Assembly (NCBI RefSeq): GCF_002242805.1
Contig: NZ_MCGQ01000010.1
Location: 256,726 to 320,725 of the forward strand
Source of the DNA: Streptomyces diastatochromogenes
GTDB lineage: Bacteria; Actinomycetota; Actinomycetes; Streptomycetales; Streptomycetaceae
DNA length: 64,000 nucleotides
Direction: 5' to 3'
Part shown: positions 47,749-56,076 of the stretch, piece after piece
How the letters are laid out: each line of letters starts with the position of its first letter
How positions within the stretch are numbered: position 1 is the stretch's first letter
The notes under the pieces: model-generated
Databases searched by the model: none
Told to the model about the DNA's origin: nothing
Seen by the model: the letters and a program-made list of their open reading frames with translations, nothing else
Made by a program: the position numbers and the translations under genes

Positions 47749-49296
47749 TTATTTCCGGGCCGGGCCCTTGGTGTTCCTGGTGTTCCCGGTGTTCTTGGCG
47801 TTCTTGGTGTCCGTGGCGTCCTTGGCCGGCTTCATGGTCTTCCAGTCCGGGTGGCCGGGCATCGGCGGGGTCTTCTCGCCGTACAGCCAGTCCTTGAGGA
47901 AGCCGCTCAGGTCACGGCCGGCGACGGTCGAGGCGAGGCGGACGAAGTCGGCGGTGGAGGCGCTGGAGTCCCGGTACTGCTTGACCCACGCCTTCTCCAG
48001 GCGCTCGAAGGCCCGCACGCCGATCTCCTGGCGCAGGGCGTACAGCGCCAGCGCGGCGCCGTCGTAGACGTTGGGACGGAAGATGCCGATCTTCTGGCCG
48101 GGCGCGGGCGGCTTGGGCCGGGCGGGCGGGCCGCCGGAGTCGCGCCAGCGGTCGGAGGCGCTGTAGGCGGCCTTCATCCGGTCCGCCAGGGGCTTGTGCG
48201 CCTTCTCGTCCGCGTAGAGGGCCTCGTACCAGGTGGCGTGCCCCTCGTTCAGCCAGACGTCGGACCAGGTGCGGGGGCTGACGCTGTCGCCGAACCACTG
48301 GTGGGACAGCTCGTGCACCATGATCGACTCGAGGTACCACTTGGGGTAGGCGGTCTCGGTGAACAGGTTCTTCTCGAAGAGCGAGAGGGTCTGCGTCTCC
48401 AGCTCGAACCCGGTGGAGGCCTGTGCCATGAGCACGCCGTACGTCTCGAACGGGAACTTGCCGACCTTGCTCTCCATCCAGGCGATCTGGTCGGGCGTCT
48501 TCGCGAGCCAGGGTTCGAGGTCCTTGCGGTCGGCGCTGGGCACGACGTCCCGCAGGGGCAGTCCGTGCGGTCCCTCGCGGTGCGCGACGGCGGAGCGGCC
48601 GATGGACACCTGGGCGAGTTCGGTGGCCATGGGGTGCTGGGTGCGGTAGGTCCAGGTGGTGGAGCCGCCGACCCGGTCCGCTCCGGCCGGTGCGCCGTTG
48701 GCCACGGCGGTGTAGGCGTTCGGGGCGGTGACGTGGAAGGTGAACATGGCCTTGTCGGACGGGTGGTCGTTGCACGGGAAGACCAGGTGGGCGGCGTCGG
48801 CCTGGTTGGCCATGGCGAGGCCGTCGGAGGTGCGCACCCAGCCGCCGTCCTCGTCCTTGCCGGTGACGGGATCACTGGTGTGCTTGACGGTGATCCGGGT
48901 CCAGCGCCCCTTGTGCAGGGGGCTGTCCGGTGTGACGACCAGGTCCTCGCCCGCGCTGGTGAAGCCGGCGGGGTGACCGTCGACCTCGACGGACTCGACC
49001 TTGCCGTGCGCGAAGTCGAGGTTGACGCGGTCCAGGCGGCTGGTCGTCCAGGCGTCGATGGTGGTGACGGCCTGCAGCGGCTTGTCGTTGGTGCCGGGGT
49101 AGGTGAAGGACAGGTCGTACGACGCCACGTCGTATCCGGGGTTGCCCAGGTACGGGTAGAGGCGGTCGCCGATGCCCAGGGGCTTGGCGGGTGCGCCGGC
49201 GGCCAGGAGGCAGACGGAGACGGCGGCGGCGAGCAGGGCCGCCCTCCGGCGGCGGAGGGGCCGGTGTTTCACGCGCGGGCGAGAGGTGAGCGGCAT
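47749..49296 (-). CDS. Secreted M1-family metallopeptidase
   Basis: 515 residues. An N-terminal signal peptide (RRAALLAAAVSVCLLAAGAP) is followed by the M1 N-terminal beta domain (YDLSFTYPGTNDKPLQAV). The zinc site is HELSHQWFGDSV with the third ligand in WLNEGHATWYEA; the M1 exopeptidase motif GAMEN is replaced by TGFELETQTL. It is shorter than the full aminopeptidase N. The C terminus is a low-complexity Asn/Lys/Thr tail (about 20 residues), encoded by a 9-bp repeat near 47771-47819. It acts outside the cell. Confidence 0.92.
   Translation of the reverse strand: MPLTSRPRVKHRPLRRRRAALLAAAVSVCLLAAGAPAKPLGIGDRLYPYLGNPGYDVASYDLSFTYPGTNDKPLQAVTTIDAWTTSRLDRVNLDFAHGKVESVEVDGHPAGFTSAGEDLVVTPDSPLHKGRWTRITVKHTSDPVTGKDEDGGWVRTSDGLAMANQADAAHLVFPCNDHPSDKAMFTFHVTAPNAYTAVANGAPAGADRVGGSTTWTYRTQHPMATELAQVSIGRSAVAHREGPHGLPLRDVVPSADRKDLEPWLAKTPDQIAWMESKVGKFPFETYGVLMAQASTGFELETQTLSLFEKNLFTETAYPKWYLESIMVHELSHQWFGDSVSPRTWSDVWLNEGHATWYEALYADEKAHKPLADRMKAAYSASDRWRDSGGPPARPKPPAPGQKIGIFRPNVYDGAALALYALRQEIGVRAFERLEKAWVKQYRDSSASTADFVRLASTVAGRDLSGFLKDWLYGEKTPPMPGHPDWKTMKPAKDATDTKNAKNTGNTRNTKGPARK
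47771..47819. repeat. 9-bp degenerate tandem repeat in the M1 peptidase C terminus
   Basis: About five units of a GTTCTTGGT-type repeat in frame, encoding Asn-Thr-Lys-rich tripeptides. The copy number probably varies. Confidence 0.65.
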
Positions 49297-49400
49297 GCAA
49301 CACCGCTACCAGCGCGCGCGTGCTCCACGGCGGCGACGCGCGCCCGGCCCACCCGAACGGGTTGGTCCGGGCCGCCTTTTTCAGGAAGCCCGGCGTCTGC

Positions 49401-51632
49401 TCAGGTGGCCGGCGCCTGGTGCTGGGCCCGGCTCACGTCGTACACCCCGGGCACGTCGCGCATCGCGCGCATCAGGGCCGGGAGGTGGGCCGCGTCCGGC
49501 AGCTCGAGGGTGTAGGTGTGGCGCACCCGCTGCTGGCTGGGCGGTTCCACGGTCGCGGAGACGATCTCGGCGCCCTGCAGGGCGATCGCCTCGGTCAGGT
49601 CGGCGAGCAGATGGGGGCGGCCGAACGATTCAGCGACCAGGGTGACCCGGCATGCGGTGGTGTCCCCCCAGCGCACGCCGATCTCCTCGCGCCCCCGGCT
49701 CTTCATGTGCGCCACCGCCGCGCACCCCACGCGGTGCACGGTCACCACTCCCCCGCGTACGGCGAAGCCGGTGATCTCGTCGGGCGGTACGGGCGTGCAG
49801 CATCCGGCGAGGCGTACGGCGGCGCCGGGCACGGCCCCGGGGCGGTCCACCAGGACGTCGGCGCCGCGCGGGCGGACCGCGGGGGCGCCATCGGCACCAG
49901 CGGTCCTGGTGGATCGGGCGGCCGCGCCGCTTCCCGTGCCCGCGGTGCTCCCGCCGGCTCTGGCGGTCTCGCCCTCCACACCGCTCGCCGCGGCCGCGGT
50001 GGTCCCGTCCGCCCCCTCGGTCCCGCTCTCCGCGCCCCCGGCCGGATGCGTGGCCAGCCAGCGCTGGATGGCGATGCGGGCGGCCGGGGTGTGGGCGTGC
50101 TCCAGCCACTCGCGGGAGGGCTCGGAGGCCGGGTCCTGGCCCATGAGGAGCTGGACCGTGTCGCCGTCCCTCAGGACCGTGCTGAGGGTCGCCAGGCGGC
50201 CGTTGACGCGGGCGCCGATGCAGGCGTGGGCGTCCTCGCCGTACTGCGCGTAGGCGGCGTCCACGCAGGTCGCGCCCTCGGGCAGGCCCAGGGTGCCGCC
50301 GTCGGGCCGGAAGACGGTGATCTCGCGGTCCTGGGCGAGGTCCTCGCGCAGGGTGGACCAGAAGGTGTCCGGGTCGGGCGCGGCCTCCTGCCAGTCGAGG
50401 AGGCGGGAGAGCCAGCCGGGGCGGGTGGGGTCGGCACGCTCGCCGTCGGCCGGGTCCTCGGAGCCGGGCGCGTACGGGTTCCCGAGGGCGACCACGCCGG
50501 CCTCGGCGACCTTGTGCATCTGGTGGGTGCGGATGAGGACTTCGGCGACCTGGCCGTCCGCGCGGGCGACCGCGGTGTGCAGGGACTGGTAGAGGTTGAA
50601 CTTCGGTACGGCGATGAAGTCCTTGAACTCCGAGACGACCGGCGTCATACAGGTGTGCAGTTCGCCGAGGACGCCGTAACAGTCCGCGTCCTCGTTCACG
50701 AGCACCAGGAGGCGGCCGAAGTCGGCGCCGCGCAGTTCTCCGCGCTTGCGGGACACCCGGTGGACGGAGACGAAGTGGCGGGGGCGGATGAGGACTTCGG
50801 CCGGGATGTCGGCCTCGCGCAGCACCCCGCGGACCTCGTCGGCGATCTCCGCGAGGGGGTCGTCGGGGCGGGCCGCGTTCCCGGCGATGAGTTCCCGGGT
50901 GTGTTCGTACTCCTCGGGGTGGAGGATGGCGAAGACGAGGTCTTCCAGTTCGGTCTTCAGGGCCTGCACGCCGAGGCGTTCGGCGAGCGGGATGAGGACG
51001 TCGCGGGTGACCTTGGCGATCCGCGCCTGTTTCTCGGGGCGCATCACGCCGAGGGTGCGCATGTTGTGCAGGCGGTCGGCGAGTTTGATCGACATCACGC
51101 GCACGTCGCTGCCCGTGGCCACGAGCATCTTGCGGAAGGTCTCGGGCTCGGCGGCCGCCCCGTAGTCGACCTTCTCCAGCTTCGTGACGCCGTCGACCAG
51201 ATAACGCACCTCCTCGCCGAACTGTTCCCGTACCTGGTCCAGCGTCACATCGGTGTCCTCGACGGTGTCGTGGAGCAGAGAGGCCGTCAAGGTGGTGGCC
51301 TCGGCGCCGAGTTCGGCGAGGATCAGGGTCACGGCCAGCGGGTGCGTGATGTACGGCTCGCCGCTCTTGCGCATCTGGCCGCGGTGCGAGGACTCGGCCA
51401 GGACGTAGGCGCGGCGCAGGGGTTCGAGGTCCGCGTCGGGGTGGTGGGCGCGGTGCGCCTCGACGACGTGGCTGATCGCGTCGGGCAGCTTGCCGCGCGC
51501 GGCGGGGCCGAGCAGCGCGGCCCGGCCGAGCCTGCGCAGGTCGATCCGGGCCCGGGACTTCCTGCGGGCCACTGCGGGCGCTGGGGGCGCTACCGGGCCA
51601 GGGGTCGCAGGGTTCGTGGCCTCCGCACTCAT
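49401..51632 (-). CDS. rshA: RelA/SpoT homologue RshA, (p)ppGpp synthetase/hydrolase
   Basis: 743 residues with HD, synthetase, TGS and ACT domains in order. The hydrolase domain is intact-looking: SSHRG near 82, HD at 121-122 in LLHDTVEDTD, and KLADRLHNM. The synthetase domain keeps PKFNLYQSLHTAV and IRTHQMH, but the normal RPKxxYSIxRK loop reads RPRHFVSVHRVS and the AHWxYK end is altered. A TGS domain (ITVFRPDGG) and Ala/Gly/Thr-rich insertion precede the ACT domain. This is the second Rel protein of Streptomyces, known from S. coelicolor. ATG at 51632 follows GGAGGTG. Confidence 0.9.
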   Translation of the reverse strand: MSAEATNPATPGPVAPPAPAVARRKSRARIDLRRLGRAALLGPAARGKLPDAISHVVEAHRAHHPDADLEPLRRAYVLAESSHRGQMRKSGEPYITHPLAVTLILAELGAEATTLTASLLHDTVEDTDVTLDQVREQFGEEVRYLVDGVTKLEKVDYGAAAEPETFRKMLVATGSDVRVMSIKLADRLHNMRTLGVMRPEKQARIAKVTRDVLIPLAERLGVQALKTELEDLVFAILHPEEYEHTRELIAGNAARPDDPLAEIADEVRGVLREADIPAEVLIRPRHFVSVHRVSRKRGELRGADFGRLLVLVNEDADCYGVLGELHTCMTPVVSEFKDFIAVPKFNLYQSLHTAVARADGQVAEVLIRTHQMHKVAEAGVVALGNPYAPGSEDPADGERADPTRPGWLSRLLDWQEAAPDPDTFWSTLREDLAQDREITVFRPDGGTLGLPEGATCVDAAYAQYGEDAHACIGARVNGRLATLSTVLRDGDTVQLLMGQDPASEPSREWLEHAHTPAARIAIQRWLATHPAGGAESGTEGADGTTAAAASGVEGETARAGGSTAGTGSGAAARSTRTAGADGAPAVRPRGADVLVDRPGAVPGAAVRLAGCCTPVPPDEITGFAVRGGVVTVHRVGCAAVAHMKSRGREEIGVRWGDTTACRVTLVAESFGRPHLLADLTEAIALQGAEIVSATVEPPSQQRVRHTYTLELPDAAHLPALMRAMRDVPGVYDVSRAQHQAPAT

Positions 51633-51914
51633 GGGCACCTCCGGCTCGTCGACCGGCGGACGGAGCCCAGGGCATGCGCGGCTCAGGGATGGCGACGTTC
51701 CCCCGTCCGTGCCGGTGCTTGATGCTACCGAGCCCACCACGTGCGACTGACCGCCTCTCGCCGAGCGTGAAACGGATCACCCAATCGAGCGACGCGGAGG
51801 AGGTTTAGAGTTTGCGCCACCTGCCCTGCACTCGGCCGCGGTTTCGAACGGTCCCGGCCGCCGGAAAGCGCTGAACCCGGCGTCCGGAGCCGCTCTTTGC
51901 TCGGTTTCCCCAGA

Positions 51915-52814
51915 TCAGCGGAGCGCGTTTTCCAGCCACTCGGAGTCGATCTCGCCCTCGGCGACGATCACGGCGGGTCCGGTCATCTCGATCTCGCCGT
52001 CCGGTCGTTCGGTGATGACCAGGCGCCCGCCGGGCACGTCCACGGTGTACGTCGCCGGCGTGCCGGTGACGGCCGGGTCGGCGCCGTCGCGCCGGGCGGC
52101 GGCCACGGCGACCGCGCACGCGCCCGTGCCGCAGGAGCGGGTCTCGCCGGAGCCGCGCTCGTGCACCCGCATCGCGACGTGGCGGGGGCCGCGGTCGACG
52201 ACGAACTCGACGTTGACCCCGTCCGGGTAGGCGGCGGCCGGGCTGACGGGCGGCGGGGAGTACAGGGTGCCGGCGTGCGCGAGGTCCTCGACGAAGGCGA
52301 CGGCGTGCGGGTTGCCCATGTTCACGTTGCGTGCGGGCCAGCTGCGCTCGCCGACGCTCACCGTGACGTCCCCTTCGGGGAGACGGGCGCTGCCCATGCC
52401 GATGGTGACGTCACCCGCGGCGGAGCCGCTGTCGGGCACGGTCTTGGCGATGTGCACGCTCTTGACGCCCGCGCGCGTGGCGATCGCGAGGTCACCTTCG
52501 GTCACATGTCCGGCGTGCTGGAGGTAGCGGGCGAACACACGGGTGCCGTTGCCGCACATCTCCGCGATCGAGCCGTCGCCGTTGCGGTAGTCCATGAACC
52601 ACTCCGCCTCGGCGGCCATCTCCCGGGCCTCCGGGTGCGCGGCGGACCGTACGACGTGCAGCACCCCGTCGCCGCCGATGCCGGCGCGGCGGTCGCACAG
52701 GGCGGCGACGGCCTCCGGCGTGAGGTCGAGGGTGTTCTCGGGGTCCGGGACGATCACGAAGTCGTTCTCGGTGCCGTGGCCCTTGAGGAAGGGGATCCGC
52801 GTGCGCGTGCTCAT
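51915..52814 (-). CDS. dapF: Diaminopimelate epimerase
   Basis: 299 residues. Interconverts LL- and meso-diaminopimelate for lysine and peptidoglycan synthesis. Catalytic cysteines are in MCGNGTRVFARY and RSCGTGACAVA. Conserved parts include KGHGTENDFVIVPDP and YRNGDGSIAE. ATG at 52814 begins MSTRTRIPF; residues further upstream are not conserved in character. In Streptomyces the normal peptidoglycan diamine is LL-DAP, so the enzyme serves lysine synthesis. It lies beside miaA and rshA as is usual in this genus. Confidence 0.96.
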   Translation of the reverse strand: MSTRTRIPFLKGHGTENDFVIVPDPENTLDLTPEAVAALCDRRAGIGGDGVLHVVRSAAHPEAREMAAEAEWFMDYRNGDGSIAEMCGNGTRVFARYLQHAGHVTEGDLAIATRAGVKSVHIAKTVPDSGSAAGDVTIGMGSARLPEGDVTVSVGERSWPARNVNMGNPHAVAFVEDLAHAGTLYSPPPVSPAAAYPDGVNVEFVVDRGPRHVAMRVHERGSGETRSCGTGACAVAVAAARRDGADPAVTGTPATYTVDVPGGRLVITERPDGEIEMTGPAVIVAEGEIDSEWLENALR

Positions 52815-52927
52815 TCCTCGATCGTAAGCGAAGGTCCATGGTGAGCTGCGGGTCGGTGGGGGCTGGTCGCGCCCACGCGGCGGTAGCCGCACATCGAACA
52901 CAGCCCCGCGTCCCTGAGGGGCGCGCT

Positions 52928-53449
52928 TCAGCGGAGCCTTGCTACTCGCCAGACGGCAAGAATCACGACCACGGCCACCAGCAGGACGTACCCGAGCACC
53001 ACCCGCCAGTCCGGGCGGCGGCCCGAACCCCGGGCCGGCAGGCCCGGCCAGGTGTAGCCCACTCGGCGGGCGGCCATCATGCCCCAGCCTGCGGCGCAGG
53101 AGCAGATCAGCAGGCCGAGCATGGCGATCACCGCGCCACTGTCGCCGAAGTCGAAGGCGAGCGGGAAGGCGAACATCAGGGAGCCGCCCGCGGCCAGGGC
53201 CACGATGGGTGCGAGCTGCCAGATGCGCAGCCGCCGCTGCGGGCGCAGCTCGACCTCGACCTCGGGACCGCTCGCGTACATCTCCTCGGGCGCCGGCCCG
53301 TCGGCGGTCACGCCGCCCGGGGTCTCGTCGGGCCCGTCGTCGGTCAGGTCGGTCAGCTCGCTCAGACGGTCCTCGCGCTGGTCCGGCGCGTCACCGTCGG
53401 TGGTGACGTGCTCGGCACTCTGTGCGGTGTCGCGAGGGCCGGCCTCCAT
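52928..53449 (-). CDS. Membrane protein of unknown function
   Basis: 173 residues. The N-terminal ~65 residues are acidic and probably cytoplasmic. Then come three helices: about 80-100 (LAPIVALAAGGSLMFAFPLA), 108-127 and 150-170 (LGYVLLVAVVVILAV), with a Gly/Arg-rich loop. ATG at 53449 with GGGAGG upstream is preferred to the TTG six codons earlier. It lies between dapF and miaA on the same strand, a common Streptomyces position. No family is recognised with confidence. Confidence 0.75.
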   Translation of the reverse strand: MEAGPRDTAQSAEHVTTDGDAPDQREDRLSELTDLTDDGPDETPGGVTADGPAPEEMYASGPEVEVELRPQRRLRIWQLAPIVALAAGGSLMFAFPLAFDFGDSGAVIAMLGLLICSCAAGWGMMAARRVGYTWPGLPARGSGRRPDWRVVLGYVLLVAVVVILAVWRVARLR

Positions 53450-53557
53450 CGCCACGCGCCCTCCCAACTAGGACTCCACTTGGTCGATCGAAGCACGATG
53501 ATGGCACGGCACCGCAGGCCCCGATGACCGGCGGCGCATCCCGATGCCATGACGTGA

Positions 53558-54496
53558 TCAGGCTGTGACCGGTCGTTCGACCAACGCCAGGGCCTGCCGC
53601 GGAAGTTCCCCGCGGTCCGCCACGGCCCCACTCAGCCAGTGCACCCGGGGATCCCGCCTGAACCATGAATCCTGACGGCGCGCGAAGCGCTTGGTGGCGC
53701 GTACGGTCTCGGCCCGCGCTTCCGCTTCGGTGCACTCCCCGGCGAGCGCCGCGAGCACCTGCTGGTAGCCCAGCGCGCGCGAGGCCGTGATGCCCTCGCG
53801 CAGGCCCTGCGCCTCCAGGGCACGCACCTCGTCGACGAGGCCCGCCTCCCACATCCGGTCGACGCGGCGCGCGATGCGCTCGTCGAGTTCGGGGCGGGCG
53901 ACGTCGACGCCGATCTGGACGGTGTCGTAGACGGAGTCGTGGCCGGGGAGGTTGGCCGTGAAGGGCTGGCCGGTGATCTCGATCACTTCGAGGGCGCGGA
54001 CGATACGGCGGCCGTTGCTGGGCAGGATCGCGCGGGCGGCGTCGGGGTCGGCGGCGGCCAGGCGCGCGTGCAGCGCCCCGGAGCCGCGCAGTGCCAGCTC
54101 CTCCTCCAGGCGGGCCCTGACCACGGGGTCGGTGCCGGGGAACTCCAGGTTGTCGACGGCTCCGCGGACGTACAGGCCGGAGCCGCCGACCAGGATCGGC
54201 CAGCGGCCCTCGGCGAGCAGGGCGTCGATCCGGGCGCGGGCCAGCTTCTGGTACTCGGCGACGGAGGCGGTGACCGTTACATCCCAGATGTCCAGCAGGT
54301 GATGCGGGATGCCTCCGCGCTCCTCGGGCGTCAGCTTGGCGGTGCCGATGTCCATCCCTCGGTAGAGCTGCATGGAGTCGGCGTTGACGACCTCGCCGTC
54401 GAGTCGCTGGGCCAGGAAAACGCCCAGATCGGACTTTCCGGCCGCTGTGGGTCCGACGACGGCGATGACGCGGGGGGCGGAGGGTGCACTGCTCAC
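53558..54496 (-). CDS. miaA: tRNA dimethylallyltransferase
   Basis: 312 residues. Adds dimethylallyl to A37 of tRNAs reading UNN codons. Walker A VVGPTAAGKSDLG at about residue 14; NADSMQLYRGMDIGTAK, ILVGGSGLYVRG, and the tRNA-binding region RALGYQQVLAAL with RRQDSWFRRDP are all present. GTG at 54496 gives the expected N terminus (VSSAPSAPRV); its ribosome site is weak. The modified base is then methylthiolated by MiaB, encoded nearby. Confidence 0.96.
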   Translation of the reverse strand: MSSAPSAPRVIAVVGPTAAGKSDLGVFLAQRLDGEVVNADSMQLYRGMDIGTAKLTPEERGGIPHHLLDIWDVTVTASVAEYQKLARARIDALLAEGRWPILVGGSGLYVRGAVDNLEFPGTDPVVRARLEEELALRGSGALHARLAAADPDAARAILPSNGRRIVRALEVIEITGQPFTANLPGHDSVYDTVQIGVDVARPELDERIARRVDRMWEAGLVDEVRALEAQGLREGITASRALGYQQVLAALAGECTEAEARAETVRATKRFARRQDSWFRRDPRVHWLSGAVADRGELPRQALALVERPVTA

Positions 54497-54674
54497 CGCA
54501 CCAGTCTCGCAAACCTCACGGGCAGGCCTCGAACGAGTTACGTGACGACACGCATCCCGGGTCGTTGCACCGAGGTGCCGCCAGCCGGTCGCTGGACGCG
54601 GTGACCCGGGTGGCGCAAATGGACGCACCGTGTGACGCGGGATTTCGCCCGCACGAGTAACGTATGGAGTGGAT

Positions 54675-54947
54675 ATGGGCGTTTTTGCACGGCTCCTCGG
54701 CAGGTCGAAGGCGACGCAGGAGGCGGCGGCCGCCGAGGCGCAGGCCGGTACCGAGCCGGAGGCGGCCGAGGTGGAGGAAGCGGAGCGGGCGGCGGAGGCG
54801 AAGGGGTCGGCCGAGGACGGGCGCGAGGGCGAGGCGGCGGAGTCGAAGGCCGCCGAGGCCGGCGCGGCCGAGGGCGCCGAGATCCCCAAGCAGCAGTCCG
54901 CGGACGAGGCCGCCGACAGCGAGGCCGGTGAGGGCGCCCGCACATGA
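54675..54947 (+). CDS. Small acidic protein, unknown
   Basis: 90 residues. Only the start MGVFARLLGRSK looks folded or membrane-associated; the rest is a low-complexity Ala/Glu tract. ATG at 54675 is used; GTG two codons upstream is possible. It is 25 bp upstream of another 90-residue gene on the same strand, so co-transcription is likely. Similar short proteins next to miaA are seen in other streptomycetes. Function unknown. A -10-like TAACGT lies at 54658-54663. Confidence 0.55.
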   Translation: MGVFARLLGRSKATQEAAAAEAQAGTEPEAAEVEEAERAAEAKGSAEDGREGEAAESKAAEAGAAEGAEIPKQQSADEAADSEAGEGART

Positions 54948-54972
54948 CTGTCCCCGTGAGGGAAGGTGGACC

Positions 54973-55245
54973 ATGGGTCTTTTGGACAATGTGAGGGCCA
55001 AGCTCGCCCCGGCCAAGGACAAGGTGTCGGATCTCGCTCGTCAGCACGGCGACAAGGTCCAGCACGGCCTCGACAAGGCCGCCAAGGCCGTGGACGACCA
55101 CACCAAGGGCAAGTACAGCAACAAGATCCACGCCGGTACGGACAAGGCGAAGGGCGCGATGGACCGCCTGGCGCACAAGGAGGGTCCGGAGACCGGCGAC
55201 GCCGCGACCCCGACCCGGCCGGAGGGCCCGCCACCGGCTTCCTGA
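54973..55245 (+). CDS. Antitoxin-like protein, MT0933/Rv0909 type
   Basis: 90 residues, highly charged and predicted helical: MGLLDNVRAKLAPAKDKVSD, then a DKVQHGLDKAAKAVDD-like heptad and KYSNKIHAGTDKAKG. This resembles the actinobacterial MT0933-type family annotated as antitoxins of type II systems. The C terminus is Pro/Thr-rich. No obvious toxin is adjacent; the upstream partner is a low-complexity protein, so toxin-antitoxin function is doubtful. ATG at 54973 follows GGAAGGTGG. Confidence 0.75.
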   Translation: MGLLDNVRAKLAPAKDKVSDLARQHGDKVQHGLDKAAKAVDDHTKGKYSNKIHAGTDKAKGAMDRLAHKEGPETGDAATPTRPEGPPPAS

Positions 55246-55259
55246 ACGGCACACGGATC

Positions 55260-55300
55260 GGCGGACGGCCGTGGAGCGCCAGCGCTCCCGGCCGTCCGCC
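55260..55300. terminator. Bidirectional terminator after the antitoxin-like gene
   Basis: Perfect 12-bp outer arms (55260-55271 and 55289-55300) with an inner GGAGCG/CGCTCC stem, in a convergent gap. Confidence 0.82.
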
Positions 55301-55326
55301 GTGTCGTCTCCGCCCCCGGCCGACGC

Positions 55327-56040
55327 CTAGGACCAGCTGGCGACCAGGTACCCGACGCCGTACGGGGCGTCGTCGTAGAGCAGTGCCCCGCTCAGGCCCG
55401 CGCCCTCGGCCGCTCCGGCGAGGACCTGCCAGGGCGCGCGGCCGGAGGCCTTCAGCTCGTACGCCAGCTCGGCGTCCAGTGCCTCGATGGCCGCCACGTC
55501 CGCCGCCCCCAGCGCACGGGCGACCTCGGCGTCGAAGGGCGCCGCCCGCTCGTCGAGGTAGCCGGGAGCCTTGAGCGTGCGGCACGCGCTGGCGTCGCCC
55601 ATCACCAGCAGCGCCACCCGTCCGGCCCGGGTCGCGATGTCCCGTCCGACCCCGATGCAGCGCTCGGGCGCGAGGGGTTCCCCGACGCCGAGTCCCTCGA
55701 TCGGGGCGTCGGCCCAGCCGGTGCGCTCCAGCAGCCATCCGGCGACGGCGAGGGAGGGGGGAAGGACCCGCCCGGAGACAGGGGCCTCCCCCGCGCCCAG
55801 CCGTACGTCCACGTCCACGCCGAAGCCCCGGAAGGAACCCGGCGTGCCCTGCGGGTACGTGCCGCGCCCGCTCTGCTCGGCGGGCCCGACGACCACCAGC
55901 AGGTCGGGGCGAGCGGCGGCGAGCACGCCGAGCGCGTCGGTGCACGCCGCGCGCGCGGTGTCCAGTTCGGGAGCGGCCCCCGCGGCGACCTCGGGCACGA
56001 GGAGCGGCGGGCAGGGGCAGACGGCGGCTGCGACAAGCAT
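55327..56040 (-). CDS. LigB-like protein (class III extradiol dioxygenase subunit B-like)
   Basis: 237 residues. It matches the LigB-like fold, with VAAAVCPCPPLLVPEVA at the start, DLLVVVGPAEQSGRGTY and LLVMGDASACRTLKAPGYLDERA. A single His that usually binds iron in LigB (PHPP-type) is replaced by Cys (CPCPP), and the second His of the GDASH motif is Ala, so the non-haem iron site appears to be missing. It is probably not a functional dioxygenase. It lies just downstream of miaB. Confidence 0.82.
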   Translation of the reverse strand: MLVAAAVCPCPPLLVPEVAAGAAPELDTARAACTDALGVLAAARPDLLVVVGPAEQSGRGTYPQGTPGSFRGFGVDVDVRLGAGEAPVSGRVLPPSLAVAGWLLERTGWADAPIEGLGVGEPLAPERCIGVGRDIATRAGRVALLVMGDASACRTLKAPGYLDERAAPFDAEVARALGAADVAAIEALDAELAYELKASGRAPWQVLAGAAEGAGLSGALLYDDAPYGVGYLVASWS

Positions 56041-56076
56041 GATCGGGAGCCTACTGCCAGGGGGTGGCGCGGGCGC

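Noticed and set aside
54973..55245. Functional type II toxin-antitoxin pair
   Set aside because: No toxin gene is adjacent; the upstream gene is low-complexity and not toxin-like. The antitoxin name follows family annotation only.
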